Shown piece after piece: positions 1-12,573 of a stretch of 64,000 nucleotides of DNA; positions within the stretch are counted from its first letter, which is position 1, and every line of letters begins with the position of its first letter. Source of the DNA: Conus ventricosus (taxonomy: Eukaryota > Mollusca > Gastropoda > Neogastropoda > Conidae); the NCBI GenBank assembly GCA_018398815.1, contig CM031600.1, positions 48,236,524 through 48,300,523 of the forward strand, written 5' to 3'. Made by a program: the position numbers and the translations under genes. Under the pieces are notes generated by a model, which was not told where the DNA came from, searched no databases, and worked only from the letters and a program-made list of their open reading frames with translations.

Positions 1-94
1 TCTCTTTGTTTTGTTTTTCAAATTTCTTTTCTTTCTTTTTCCTTCTCTTACTTTCCTGTCTTCTTCACTGCTGCACCGCGGGACATATAATCAC

Positions 95-575
95 ATTCTT
101 TTTCTATGTCATGTTATTACTGATTGTGTAGCATTTTCTATGTCATGTTTATACTGATTTGTGTGCATTTTCTATGTCATGTTATTACTGATTTGTGTAG
201 CATTTTCTATGTCATGTTATTACTGATTTGTGTAGCATTTTCTATGTCATGTTATTATGATTTGTGTAGCATTTTCTATGTCATGTTATTACTGATTTGT
301 GTAGCATTTTCTATGTCATGTTATTACTGATTTGTGTAGCATTTTCTATGTCATGTTATTATGATTTGTGTAGCATTTTCTATGTCATGTTATTACTGAT
401 TTGTGTAGCATTTTCTATGTCATGTTATTACTGATTTGTGTAGCATTTTCTAATGTCATGTTAGTTAATGATTTGTTAGCATTTTCTTTTGTATGTTTTT
501 ACTGATTTGTGTAGCATTTTCTATGTCATGTTTTTTACTGATTTGTGTAGCATTTTCTATGTCATTTTTACTGTT
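95..575. repeat. 35-bp minisatellite, about 13 copies
   Basis: A 35-bp unit built around GTAGCATTTTCTATGTCATG and TTATTACTGATTT repeats head to tail with small indels and substitutions toward the right end. The open frames across it are translations of the repeat, not genes. The left flank (1-94) is pyrimidine-rich and shows nothing else. Confidence 0.93.
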
Positions 576-836
576 TTGTGGTTGCATTTTCTTTCACGCT
601 TTTATGTTTCAATCTTTGTTTTCATTTCTTACCTATCTCTGCATTCACCGGTTTGGTGTTTTTTATTTATTTATTCATTCATCTATTTACCTATTTTTTT
701 ATTTTGGTTGGTTGTTGGTTGGTTGGTTGGTTTGTATGTTTGTTCATTTGTCTTTTTTATTTATTTATTTACTTTATTTCCTTTTTTTTAAATTACATTT
801 CAGTCATTCAACTGCTACGAATTGTGACGATTTTTC

Positions 837-875
<39 letters not shown>

Positions 876-1053
876 GGGGGGGGGGGGGTTGCTTTGCCCT
901 TCGTTACGTCTTTCAAAATGTGTTTCTTTTCTCTTTTCCCCTCCTCAGATTTTAATCAGTATCTTTCACTGCACGAGCTACAAGTTCATCTCCCTTCTTA
1001 CCACCCCCCCCCCCCCCCCCCCCCTTCCCTCTTTCTTTTTTCCCAAACCCCCC
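576..1053. repeat. Pyrimidine-rich low-complexity DNA with homopolymer runs
   Basis: TTTATT- and TTGG-type simple repeats, a T run followed by a G run near 860-890, and a C run near 1005-1025. The open frames are rich in F, L, S and P and have no domain. I see no gene here. Confidence 0.8.
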
Positions 1054-1140
1054 GATTACCCCGCGGATTAACGCCCGATTACCCGCGGTTTAAACGCCCG
1101 ATTACCCCGGATTAACGCCCGATTCCCCAAAGCGGATTAA
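1054..1140. repeat. Short tandem repeat, about 23-bp unit, roughly 4 copies
   Basis: The unit contains CGCCCGATTACC and CGGATTAA and recurs with indels directly before the 3' end of the minus-strand retrotransposon. Confidence 0.7.
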
Positions 1141-2126
1141 TGTTCCAGCAGACTGGTTTCGGGTCTTTGCCCTAGTGGCACAGATCCGCCCGGGAAAATG
1201 CTTGGGAAAGGGTGGACAGAGAAGCAAGGCAAGGCAAGGAAAGGCAATTTTTTTATTTCATACCCACATGGGGGCACGGAAAATATAAGACAATTTTCAC
1301 ACAAATGAATAATTCGCACATCAGAACAGAGTGATACCCATAACAAGTAAGCAAAATTAAACGAGCAAACAAACGCAAACAATATTAAGCATAAATAAAA
1401 ATTTCATAGACAGTTTTTCCTATACATATTTGCAAACTTTGTGTAAGGGTTGTAATTTAGTTATATGAATTATTGGAAAAATCTATTTATATAACTGTAA
1501 TATAATTCTTTAGTTTGATTAAGAGTTTCTTGTTTTTGATGCAAACAAAATGTTGAATTTAACAACATTGGGCCGTACAAAGAAGAATCGCGGGAGGTAT
1601 TTTTTTCTTTCTGCATCAAAAAAAGGACACACGAACAAAAAATGAAATTCATCTGCAATATCATGCATAGCACATTTGTCCAAATTCTTTTCACATCTGG
1701 GTGTGCCAGCATAGCGTACTTTTTACAGGCAGATTTTTTATTTGTTGTTCTAAATTTTAGTAGAGTAACCATGTAATTCTGTGGTAAAACTAGTTAGTAT
1801 GGATCAACACCAAATGATGTTTTAAACATTCTATAGTTGATTTTATATTCATCATTGTCAACATGGCGTGTACCAGGTATGTATGAAACTATCTTTAAGG
1901 CATTTTTTTACTTTCTCTTTAAACCATAATGGATACATCAAGTGTGTACTGTTTAGCCAGAATTACTAAAACCCAATTTCATTTAATAATGTATGGATGT
2001 ATTTGATTATTTGTTTTCTGTACATTTAATTCATACATTTGAGAAGACATTTATACACAAGAAATGATAATTTATAACTATGGTGGTTAGATACAAGGTT
2101 AAACCAAAATGATAACTTTTCTGGAT

Positions 2127-2936
2127 TTAACAATGACCGGTAAGGGGAATTTTCCGTTTCAACGAAAACATGAAAAAAGGTGTCGACTGTCGTAGTTTTA
2201 GAACCAGCTTATAAAATTTTAACTGTAATCTTTGGACAAGATCATTCATGTCAAATCCCCAAATTTCACATCCATATGTAAGAATTGGAAATACAGTTTT
2301 ATCAAATAAATCCATCACTAAGGTCTGCGGGAGCATCAATTTAAATTTTGCTTTCCTCATCAAAGCAAACATTGCTCGAGGCTCGGTCAAACAGTTCACG
2401 TTGCAACATTCATTCGGTTATTATAATTCGCCTCAAACCCCAGATAAAAAGAATCATGGAACGACCTCTAGTTTTTCTGTACCTATAAGAAAATCAGGAA
2501 AACGTTAACCTTACCCTTTTGAAAAAAAAAACAACTTTACATTTGTTTGCATTTAGTTTCAATTTCCATTTATCACAATATTCTTTAATAGACTTTAAAC
2601 CTTTCTGTAGTCCAAAGGAGTTTCTGAAAGATCACAGTGTCATCTGCATATAATAAGAGAAATAAATTCAACAAAATGTCAACTTTTGATTCGCCCATGC
2701 CTATTTCAATTGTTCTTTTGCGACAGTCACAAGGCCAGCCATGTCGCTAGACTAATTCTTATATCATTTAAAAACAAGGCAAACAATACAGGTGCAAAGT
2801 TTTCTCCTTGTCTTACCCAACATTGGAAAAGAAAAAAAACAGAATAATCACCATTGGCAGATACACATGACTTGGCTTGAGAATACATATTTTGTATAAC
2901 TTTTAAAATTTTGCTACTAATACCCCTATTTATCAA
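2127..2936 (-). pseudogene. LINE ORF2 reverse transcriptase fragments
   Basis: The frame at 2936-2727 carries ISSKILKVIQNMYSQAKSCV followed by VRQGENFAPVLFALFLNDI, the RT thumb/palm block B motif. The frame at 2399-2127 carries FDKTVFPILTYGCEIWGF, typical of the region after the RT domain. The catalytic YADD-type box should lie between them and is not intact in any one frame. The most likely explanation is decay plus consensus indels. Confidence 0.8.
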
Positions 2937-3959
2937 TTTATGCCACAGAACGATCGATTAACTTTGTCGAATGCCTTTTCATAATCCAGAAAAGCACAGT
3001 ATAGACGCTTCTTCTTAAAAACAGAATATCAATCAGGCCATATAAAGGGAAAAAAGTGATCAAGTGTGAGAAATTATTCGAAAGCCTGCTTGTTCAATAC
3101 CAATCAAATCGAATGTTTCAATAACATCTTTAAAACGTTCATTCAAAATACTTGTAAACATTTTTTCCCAAAAAGGATAGTATAGTTATCCCACGGTTTA
3201 ATTTTCCCGGGTCTAAGACACATCCTTTGTTTTTGAATTAGGATGTAAAACCCCAAGCGCCAATCAGTTGGTACTTTACCAGTAATTAATTTTAAGGTTA
3301 AACAATTTGACATATAATTTACATTTTCACCGCCGAGTTTTCAGAATTCTTGCAATATTATCTAGTCCACTGGCTTTGTTTTCTTTAACTTTTTTAATGC
3401 AAATGCATTACTTCATTTTCGGTGATTAAATTATCCCAAAGGTATAACTGGGGTCATTAAAGGACACATTTTCCAGACGTCGTCAGCATCTTCTACATCA
3501 TCCACATTCATATTTTTAAAAATTCAAAGAAAGCATGGCAGTGGGTTGATTACGGTGGATTTTCTCTTTGTCCATTTAAGATAGTTCCAATAAGCCTTTG
3601 GATCTTTGACTGTAATTGACGTAGCTGTTTTTGCCATTTCGTGGTTATATTTTCTCATTTCTTTTTAGCTGTTTTCTTATATGATTTTGCTGCACGTACC
3701 CTTTCCGCCTTTAAAAATAAATCATTTTTCAAAAGTAAACATCTTCTCCTACAACGGCAAAAATTTTTTCTTTTAACTTTACAAATTTCATTAAACCATG
3801 GTTTATCCCTTTTTTTTCTTTTTAGTTGGTTTGGAACCCTTTTCCCCCTCTTTTTTATCATGTTTAGTGCATTTGCACTTTCAAGTAATATATTTATTAA
3901 CTCTGCCACAATATTATTTACATTGTTTACAGTAATATTATCTGGGTTTGAAGCAAGTC

Positions 3960-4944
3960 TCTAGCTCATCTCTATTGATGTAATTTTTGTAACATCTAAG
4001 TCATCAACAAAAGTTGCTTTCAAAGCATTATTCCATCTTACATAGCATGAATTGGGCATCGTCAGCATGCGAAATCGGCGCTGTTTTCTCTCTGTTCTCC
4101 CCCTTGATGCAATTGCAAACTTTATGGTAATAGGGCAATGAACATCTGAAAATAATTCATTAAAATCATCCACACTAAAATCTACAACACTATCAAATAA
4201 ATCATAAGAAACTACAGCGTAATCCACTACAGTTGCATTTTTACAAGTCAGTTTACCTTTACCATAATCTCTACCAGATCTACCATTCATGATAATAAGC
4301 TGACATGTTTTGCAAAGCTTATAATTCATGTCCCATATTGTTTGTCTGTCTATCTTCAGATGACCTAACAGGAAAGTTATAATCTCTATCAAGAACGCAA
4401 TCAGCAAACAAATTATTGACCAACAATTCATTTAGCTGTCCCGATCTTGAGTTCAAGTCCCCTAACAGACAAATGCTATCAATACCAATATTCAGAATTG
4501 TATCTTGTAAGTCATTATAAACATTTCTATTAAAGTAAGGTGATCCCTCTGGTTCAATATAAGCAACACAACACAAAACTTTCTTTTCAAAAATGGAGTC
4601 ACAAAAAGCAAAAAAACAATGCACTTTGACACATTCAAATCCACAAACTTATAGCTACCTGCAGACTCAGCACTAATGGTATTTTTAAATCGTTTTTCTT
4701 CAAAGACAGTGACATGCTGAACAAAACAGTCTTTTATTAATACTAGTATACCTCCAGATTTTCTTTTATATTTTCTTCTATTTTTATAAAACGCAGTATA
4801 TCCATCAATTTCAACAGTATCAACATCAGCAAGTTTACTTTCTGAGATGCAGACAACATCATACCTGTTAATAAAGTCCACAAAATCAGGAAAAGCAAGC
4901 TTGGACAGGAACCACACACGTTGAGAGCAACACACTTCAGGCAT
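3960..4944 (-). pseudogene. LINE ORF2 endonuclease domain (EEP fold), broken
   Basis: This domain nicks target DNA for target-primed reverse transcription. Visible signatures in order are LNVCG near the N-terminus, DVVCISESKL (the metal-binding Glu block), GYTAFYKNRR, GGILVLIKD, PEGSPYF, ICLLGDLNSRSG (the catalytic D-x-N block), and SDVHCPITIKF (the closing S-D-H block). These are the diagnostic blocks of LINE AP-type endonucleases. The domain lies in three overlapping minus-strand frames, so it is frameshifted. Its N-terminus abuts the 60-bp satellite at 4970. Confidence 0.85.
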
Positions 4945-4969
4945 CTATCTGGCATTTCTCCATTAATAG

Positions 4970-5225
4970 CAAACTGTCCTCCCTGGTGACATTCTGTACC
5001 AACGTTACGGCACACAATGTCACCAGGTGCAAACTGTCCTCCCTGGTGACATTCTGTACCAACGTTACGGCACACAATGTCACCCTGGTGCAAACTGTCC
5101 TCCCTGGTGACATTCTGTACCAAGGTTACGGCACAAAATGTCACCCCGTCGCAAAATGGCACCTGATGAATTTCGGTATCGAGGTTGCGGCACAATATGT
5201 CACCCTGTATTTTGCATAGCATGTC
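4970..5225. repeat. 60-bp satellite, about 4 diverging copies
   Basis: The unit contains CTGGTGACATTCTGTACC and GTTACGGCACACAATGTCACC. The first copies are nearly identical and the later ones diverge. It abuts the truncated 5' end of the LINE and the TG microsatellite that follows. Confidence 0.9.
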
Positions 5226-5296
5226 ACATGTTTCTGACCACTGCAAACAAACTGATGTCGTATGTGACTATGGTTTCGGATTGGGTCTGACCGGTC

Positions 5297-5299
<3 letters not shown>

Positions 5300-5378
<79 letters not shown>
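5300..5378. repeat. (TG)n microsatellite
   Basis: About 39 uninterrupted TG dinucleotides. Confidence 0.98.
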
Positions 5379-5380
<2 letters not shown>

Positions 5381-5621
5381 AGGTTTACTAGGTGAAGTAG
5401 GGAGATAATGGCGATCACTGACGCTTACATCTTATTGCCGATAACGATGTTAATGAAGACCCAAGGTCGAAATGCATTGTGTTTTGTCCTGTAAAAATGT
5501 TTGTTTGTATCGTATGGCAGAACTAATACCCATTCTTTTTCAAATTTGCTTCATTTTCCGCCTCAGTCACCTCGTTTTGAAAAATGACGTTAATGTCGAT
5601 AATGGAAGGGGTGTGTTTTGA

Positions 5622-5832
5622 CGGCGGCGGTGGTGGTGGTGGTGGTGGTAGTGGTGGTGGTGTTTGAGAGTAAATCTAGTCTTCGAGATACCTGACTGTG
5701 CTTCTACTCTGACGTTGAAAGAATTAAGATCTCTTCAAGCGACAAAGACAACGACGATGATGACGACGGACGACGACGACGACGACGACGGACGACGGGG
5801 AGGAAGAGGAGGAAAAGGAGAAGGGGGATAAC

Positions 5833-5867
<35 letters not shown>

Positions 5868-5925
5868 CGATGACGATGACGATGATGATGATGATGACGA
5901 TAAAATGATGATGATGATGGTGTTA
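5622..5925. repeat. Trinucleotide repeats (GGT)n, (GAC)n, (GAT)n
   Basis: A GGT run at 5622-5662, then GAC/GAC-G runs at 5755-5800 and GAT/GAC runs at 5830-5915. The His-rich frame on the minus strand is a repeat translation. The intervening DNA (5379-5621 and 5926-6115) shows no gene. Confidence 0.9.
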
Positions 5926-6117
5926 TCGTATGAAATTTCACTAGACCCATGTTCATGGGCTTGTGTCCTTGTAATTTCTGGAACGAGTGGGGAGCCACAT
6001 CGATTCTAACAAAGCAATACTTTTTTTGGCCATACGATTTTTAACCGTTTTTTCAATAATGTTTTAGATACTGAATCCAGATTCTTGAGTATTAAAATTC
6101 AGGCATATCACCTTTCT

Positions 6118-7440
6118 ACTCCACCTTGCACACTAGATCACATAACGCACCTTGTACACCTAGATCACATAACGACACTTGTACACTAGATCACATAACG
6201 CACCTTGCACACTAGATCACATAACGCCCTTGCACACCTAGATCACATAACGCACCTTGTCCACTAGATCACATAACGCACCTTGTACGCTAGATCAATA
6301 ACGCACCTTGTACACCTAGATCACATAACGCACTTGTACACCTAGATCACATAACGCACCTTGTACACCTCGATCACATAACGCACCTTGTAAACTAGAT
6401 CCATAACGCACTTGTACACCTAGATCAATAACGCACTTGTACACCTAGATCACATAACGCACTTGTACACCTAGATCACTAACGCACCTTGCACACCTAT
6501 ATCACATAACGCACCTTGTACACTAGATCACATAACGCACCTTGTTACACCTAGATCACATAACGCACCTTGCACACCTAGATCACATAACGCACCTTGT
6601 CCACCTAGATCACATAACGCACCTTGTACACTACATCACATAACGCACCTTGTACACCTAGATCACATAACGCACCTTGTACACCTAGATCACATACGCA
6701 CCTTGTACACCTAGATCACATAACGCCCTTGTACACCTAGATCACATAACGCACCTTGTACACCTAGATCACAATAACGCACCTTGCACACTAGATCACA
6801 TAACGCACCTTGTACACCTAGATCACATAACACACCTTGTACACCTAGATCACATAACGCACCTTGCACACCTAGATCACATAACGCACCTTGTACACCT
6901 AGATCACATAACGCACCTTGCACACCTAGATCACATAACGACCTTGCACACCTAGATCACATAACGCACCTTGTAACTAGATCACATAACGCACTTGTAC
7001 AGCTAGATACATAACGCACTTGTACACCTAGATCACATAACGCACCTTGTACACCTAAATCACATAACGCACTTGCACACCTAGATCACATAACGCACCT
7101 TGTACACCTAGATCACATAACGCACCTTGTCCACCTAGATCACATACGCACCTTGTACACCTAGATCACATTACGCACCTTGCACACTTAGATCACATAA
7201 CGCACCTTGTTACACCTAGATCACATAAGCACCTTGTACACCTAGATACATAACGCACCTCGCACACCTAGATCACATAACCCACCTTGTACACCTAGAT
7301 CACATAACGCACCTTGTACACTAGATCACATAACCACCTTGTACACCTAGATCACATAACGCACCTGTACACCTAGATCACATAACGCACTTGTACACCT
7401 AGATCACATAACGCACCTTGTACACCAGATCACACAACGC
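6118..7440. repeat. 27-bp minisatellite, about 49 copies
   Basis: The unit reads CTTGTACACCTAGATCACAT plus AACGCAC, with frequent one-base deletions typical of long-read consensus error. Sub-variants (GCACACC, GTCCACC) recur, which shows internal expansion. The open frames are repeat translations. Confidence 0.96.
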
Positions 7441-8180
7441 AAGTGGCCAGTCAGTCCCAATCCAAGACCGTACATTCACAAAATGGCGACAGTTTGTGGC
7501 TCAGTAGACCTACATTAATGACCCGCCAGTACCGACTGATTAACTGATTGGTTGACAGAGACACACAAAGATGAAACTTTTAGGCCGAAGCCCAGTATTA
7601 CAGTCTGTCTTTATCGTGCACACGTCATTCGAATGGCCATCATCCTAATTGACAAATTAACACTACGCCGCTGTAAAAGTAATTCTAGCAGCGACAAGCA
7701 GACTATTCATCAATTAATATTGACGAATCGATTTGGTAAGGAGGAGAGCAATAGGAAGTTAAGAGAGAAGGGGGGGGGGGGGGGGGAGATGAGAGAGTAG
7801 GGTTCTGTGGAGGAAGGGAAATGTGGGACGGGGGGGGAGAGGAGGGGGGGGGCAGTGGTTAAAACGAAGTGGGTGTTCAATTGGTGTATTCAAATCACGG
7901 TTAACAGAAGAAGTTGCAATGGATGCTAATGATTTTAATGAAATAATCAAATTACCGAGTCATGAAATGCTTATGTAGATGCTTTTTATAAATGTTTTAA
8001 TGATATGTGTTTTATAGATTAGTTGTGACTTCTGAAAATAAGAGCCAGATTAAGCTTTTCGTGCCTTGTTGAATTCTGATTGCTTATTTAAAGGAAAGAT
8101 GTGAAATGCTTTCCGTTTTTCTTCTCTTCTTAGAAGCTGGATAGAACATCTTTACTGCTCGTCTATGGAAAGAAAAAAGA
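7441..8180. other. No gene seen; G-rich patch
   Basis: Mostly unique-looking DNA with a purine/G-rich patch at 7770-7855. The 5' edge carries a motif shared with the edges of two other tandem arrays (see findings). I see no coding support. Confidence 0.5.
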
Positions 8181-8196
8181 TTTCGCGAGCGCACGC

Positions 8197-8204
8197 GTTT
8201 GTGT

Positions 8205-8302
<98 letters not shown>

Positions 8303-8312
8303 TGTGTGTCAC
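8197..8312. repeat. Compound (TG)n / (TGCG)n microsatellite
   Basis: A TG run of about 24 units followed by about 16 TGCG units. Confidence 0.97.
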
Positions 8313-8930
8313 TACCCACATCACATACTGTGGAGGGTGTTTGGTAAGTGACATTATGTGTGCCTTGAGGCAGTGAGCAGTCAGACCCAACCTAGGGTGA
8401 CATTTTATACGGGGATGACCGGATGACATTTTGCACCACAACAGGTGCTGAGAAAGTAAGGGAGGAGATCGACAGGGAAGTTGCTCGATGCTTTAGCGGA
8501 AGTGGAAACGGCATGATCAGGGGAGATCACTTTTACAATTATCACGAAAGCAGGAAGGGCTTTTTTTTTTCTTTTTCTAACAGTGGTTTAAAGGGCTAGG
8601 GCTAAGGTCAGGGTCAGATCAGGGTCAGCAATAATTAGAAGATAGAATTTCATACCATTTTCATTGGCTGGCTCCGCTAAATTGCACCTTTTTTTAAATT
8701 CTGAGAGGCTGAATTAAGAAATGAATGGCCTATAGCAGGAACACGTTAACTCCGTGTATGTAATAAGAGAAAGATCAGTCAGTTAGGGGAAAAAAGGCAT
8801 TCCTGCTGAATAATTTGAAGTTGTTGAACTGTACGTCAACAAAGCTGGTGCAGCTGGTCTTTAGGATTTCCTCCTCCTTGGACCAAAATGTCTGGTCAGC
8901 TCACGATGTATTGTTTCAAAGGCAATCAAT
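8313..8930. other. No gene seen
   Basis: Contains copies of GTGACATTTT and GATGACATTTTGCACC near 8400-8435, resembling the core of the 60-bp satellite at 4970. The rest shows nothing recognisable. Confidence 0.45.
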
Positions 8931-8949
8931 TACACTGTCCTTGGAAAAA

Positions 8950-9110
8950 AAAAATTACACTGTCCTTTTCAGCTTAGCATAGATAGACGTAATAGAAAGG
9001 CACACATGAAAATGGATGACGTTACAATCAATGACACTGCCTTTTCAGCTTAGCATAGATAGACGTATTAGAAAGGCACACATGAAAATGGATGACGTTA
9101 CACATCAAAC
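8950..9110. repeat. 77-bp tandem repeat, 2 copies (copy 1 locus)
   Basis: The unit begins at CACTGTCC/CACTGCC, contains TTCAGCTTAGCATAGATAGA, and ends in GACGTTACAATCAATGA. Confidence 0.93.
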
Positions 9111-9859
9111 GTTAGTGGATCCTAAATTATAAATCTTCCATCAATGAGTGTGAATACACAGTATTAGTCAGACTAAGCTATGACAGACAGCTTGTACTAA
9201 CTTTCTTTTTGTCGACAAAATCGTTCCCCGCATAAAACTGTTTCAACAACAGAGAATTTTTTTTAAGTTTATGTCTGTGAATTTTTGTTGAAAAATGACG
9301 GCTCTGTTAACATTTCCATGGCGGTCTCTGGTTTTATTCGGCATTACTAAAAAGATTTTGAACGTGTTTTCAGTATCATCCCCAAAAACCCTTTAGCTTG
9401 TGTGTTTCTATTACGCAGAGATGCTTGAACAATATAACTGTGTTGTGTTTATGTTTGAATATTTGAAGAGAAAAAAAAAAGGTTTCCATTTACAAAGTGA
9501 AAGTTTCCAATCACGTTACCTTCAGCGTGTTCTTGCAGACGTGATGATTGGGTTAGTGTATACTCTACCCGCAGTGTCTATTGGCTTGCCACATGGCGTT
9601 GAATTGGCCACCATGCCGGTGTTTTGGGCGTTTTTTTGTTGTTGTTGTTGTTTTGTTTTTTTTGTTTTCTTTTTGGCGGATCGTGAGATATGCTCTTTGC
9701 GGCAGGATACATGTCGGGAAGGTGGGTGTTTTGCGTCCCTGCTGTTCGGGGGACGGAAGGTGGAGGGGAGTAGAGAGAGGATGGGGTTGGGAAGGGTGTT
9801 TGGGGGGACAGGTGGTGGGTGGGGTGGGGGGGGTAGAGGAGGGAAGGTATCCTTCTTCC

Positions 9860-10215
9860 GTTTCTTTAAGAGACTCGAGCAGTCTTTCCCACATTTGCAG
9901 ACTGCCCCCCCCCCCACCTCCTCCCCCTTTTTTTATTTACGTTGACATAGTGCTTTGCCTGTCATGTTTATGAGTCTGTTGCTTTTTTCCATTTTTTTTC
10001 TGATTTCAGGGTTCCGCTAGACTTTGGATCCTCCTTGCGTTTCTTCAGAGACTCGAGCAATCTTTCCTACTTTTGTATGCTTGTCCCCCACAACCATCCC
10101 CAGCTCCACCCCTACCCCCACCCCACCCCTTGATTTATTTACGTTGACACGCAGGCCTGTGAATCTTCAGCTCCTTTTTTTTCTAATTTCAGGGTTCCAC
10201 CAGACTTTGAATCGT
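9860..10215. repeat. About 170-bp tandem dimer
   Basis: Two units each run from GAGACTCGAGCA through a C-rich tract and TTTATTTACGTTGACA to TTTCAGGGTTCC. The second unit is diverged. The same dimer is present in copy 2 at about 14600-14965. Confidence 0.8.
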
Positions 10216-10269
10216 CATCCTTTTGTATTCTGTCCCACCAGGTTGTGGTATGGCCGACGTCTGCCTGCG

Positions 10270-10466
10270 CATGCGTGACTGTAATCCTCTGTAGGTCCAT
10301 GTGTGACTGTAATCCTCTGTAGGTCCATGGGTGACTGTAATCCTCTGTAGTCCAAGTGTGACTGTAATCCTCTGTAGGTCCATGGGTGACTGTAATCCTC
10401 TGTAGGTCCATGGGTGACTGTAATCCTCTGTAGGTCCATGGGTGACTGTAATCCTCTGTAGGTCCA
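10270..10466. repeat. 28-bp minisatellite, about 7 copies
   Basis: The unit is TGACTGTAATCCTCTGTAGG plus TCCATGTG or TCCATGGG. The counterpart in copy 2 is at 15027-15247 with about 8 copies. Confidence 0.95.
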
Positions 10467-10615
10467 TCTGTAGCACGAGCACTTGTGGACCATTTCCCTC
10501 CCTGGTCCAGAACTCCCGTCCGTGTACCTGTGTTCCAGCTCGTTGTTTGGCACTCGGCTGTTTCCCCCATTAGTTACTCTTTCGGCATATTGTAGTTTGG
10601 TAAAGCTGCTGGGTG

Positions 10616-10794
<179 letters not shown>

Positions 10795-11102
10795 CCATCT
10801 CCATCTATAGTCTTGGACTGTGCAACAAAGAGTCATCATTAAAAAGAAAAAAATTAATCTAAATTCAGTGCACAGTAGAGCAGCGAAGATAATGCTGCGG
10901 GATTCTTCCTTACTGACCTCAGAAAAGCACGCTAAATTAAACATTTCGCCGCTGTCTCCAACTAGCCTCCAACAAAGCTACATTTATATACCAGTACACA
11001 CCGACCAGGCCCCACACACCTCAGAGATTCACTTACTCGGGCCTCATGTCAGCACCGCTCTAACAGTTACATTCTATCATGTACGATATGTAGGCTACTA
11101 TG

Positions 11103-11187
11103 GGGGCCGGAATAGCTCAGTTGGTAGAGCGCCGGACTCGTAATCTTGGTGATCCTGGGGCTGCGGGTTCGAATCTCCGCTGGGCCG
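11103..11187 (+). other. tRNA-like SINE head (Pol III A and B boxes)
   Basis: The acceptor stem pairs only partly (several mismatches), while the T arm and both promoter boxes are kept. It continues directly into SINE body, so this is a tRNA-derived promoter and not a functional tRNA gene. Confidence 0.75.
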
Positions 11188-11625
11188 TTTCGGTGCAGGT
11201 GGATTTTTCCCTCGTAGTTAACATTGGTTCTGACTCCATTTCCCATACAGTCCTTCGAATGAGACTATAAACCGAGGTTCCGTGTGTGAACGCAACGCAT
11301 AACATCTTGCACACACGTAACATCCATCACCAACTTTCGGAAGAGAAGGCCAGTTTGGCCGTTGGTATGGATGACACGTTACACACAGCATGCACCCTGC
11401 GTGAGAATGGAAAGAATGAAGGAAATAAGGAATTGAAACGAACATTGACTGGATGACACGGGAAACGACGAATGAGCGCCCAGTGCTCTTCGTGGGGCAC
11501 TACCCATGGGCACCCGTGTGTAAAAAAGGTTTTTATTATATTTGTTTAAAAGCGTTTAAAGGGGCCCTAACTTTAGAAAAAGGGGCCTATAAAAGTTAAC
11601 ATTATATTATTTTTAAATTTTTCCC
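11103..11625 (+). mobile_element. tRNA-derived SINE, near full length
   Basis: The head at 11103-11187 resembles a tRNA, with A box TAGCTCAGTTGGTAGAGCG, an anticodon-like CGT in the loop, and B box GGTTCGAATC, which form an internal RNA polymerase III promoter. A central block with GAATGAGACTATAAACCGAGG resembles conserved central domains of metazoan SINEs. The 3' part matches the intact tail at 19565-19800 (GTTTATTATAT, an AGCGCTTA-like block, then A/T repeats). Non-autonomous and dependent on a LINE partner. The family name needs a repeat-library search. Confidence 0.82.
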
Positions 11626-11639
11626 AACTTTTTTTATCG

Positions 11640-12240
11640 TTTTTCAGGTCATCGTTTGGAACTCTTTTCCCCAAAAGAAAAGATCGTGCCTTTGCCGGGG
11701 GGGGGGGGGGGGGGGGGTGGGGGGGGGGGGGGGGGGGGGGGGGGACGGGCCTTGTTACAATAAAACTGTAAATTTTTCCTGATGCTAGTAACCCCCTTGG
11801 GCAAGGAGGGTTGAGGGGGGAAGGGAGGGGGCCGTTCTTAAGAGAGAAAGGGGGGGGGGGGGGTTTTTTTAAAGGGGGGAAGGGGGGCATAGATTTAAAA
11901 TCTGTTCTTTTTTTGGGGTTTGGTGGGACCGCACTTCATTGACGAGAGATATTTGGGATGAGTGGAGTAGGGGGGGAGCACTTCGATTTGACGAGAGATC
12001 GTTTTTGGAGTGGTGTAGGGGGGTTCTGGGGAAGGGACTGGAAAATTTTCTCGTGAGAATGACTTAAACTTTCCCCTACACCCCTCTTTTTAACATGGGG
12101 AAGGAATTTTCCGGTACGGGTCCGAAAAAAATTTTTTTTTTTCCGGGACGGGTTAAAATATTTAAAAAAGGGCTCTGAAAAATTTTCCTTAGGCTGAACT
12201 TTAGAAGTATTGAACCGTCCCGGAATATCAAATTTTTGTT
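11640..12240 (+). repeat. G-rich dispersed repeat R, copy 1
   Basis: Matches 19855-20500 (R copy 2). The sequence is badly eroded in homopolymers: G runs of more than 20 at 11697-11743, and an internal block of about 75 bp seen in copy 2 is missing. Two further partial copies lie at 44263-44505 and 46222-46548. Confidence 0.75.
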
Positions 12241-12464
12241 CACTGCCACAACCACATCACGTGACTCCCGGCAACATCACCACCAACACACCAAAGTTTA
12301 TCAATAATCAATTGATCGGCCATCTTGTAGATGCGTGTGTGTGTGGGGGGGGGGGGGGGGGAATTAGTAATATAAACGGTTGCTTTTTTAAATATTCATA
12401 ACTCTTTTCCATCACTTTCTTACCGAGGCAAATTTAAAGAACAGGATGAATTTTTTACAAGTTT

Positions 12465-12533
12465 CTCTCCCCTCTCTCTCCCCCTTCTTCCCCCTATTTT
12501 TTTTCCCCCCCCTCTCTCTCTCTCTCTCTCCCC

Positions 12534-12573
<40 letters not shown>

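Larger units (their letters stand above)
1222..4965 (-). mobile_element. Non-LTR retrotransposon (LINE), 5'-truncated, frameshifted
   Basis: Read on the minus strand, the ORF2 order is complete: apurinic-type endonuclease at 4965-3960, linker at 3910-3650, reverse transcriptase at about 2940-2700, RT C-terminal region at about 2400-2130, and a late conserved C-terminal segment at 1772-1470 with KFRTTN. The 3' end has AATAAA near 1250-1260, then an A run and CCTTG repeats. ORF1 is absent, since homology begins at the start of the endonuclease. Several frameshifts and stops break the frame. The motifs suggest a jockey/CR1-group element, but I cannot fix the clade by eye. Confidence 0.85.

Noticed and set aside
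124..1115. Several open frames over the first kilobase
   Set aside because: They are translations of the 35-bp minisatellite and pyrimidine runs, with repeated or F/S/L/P-only residues and no domain.
6711..7014. Open frames with a repeated CDLGVQGAL or HNAPCTPRS pattern
   Set aside because: The peptide repeat follows exactly from the 27-bp DNA repeat, whose length is a multiple of three. Both strands are open, so it is not a selected protein.
6118..7440. Possible CRISPR array
   Set aside because: The units are contiguous with no unique spacers, and the genome is eukaryotic.
9522..9973. Proline- and glycine-rich frames on both strands
   Set aside because: Composition comes from G/C runs, and the copy 2 locus has different frames at the same place.
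11103..11187. Functional tRNA-Thr(CGT) gene
   Set aside because: The acceptor stem is mispaired and the sequence runs into a dispersed body shared by a second copy with a SINE tail.
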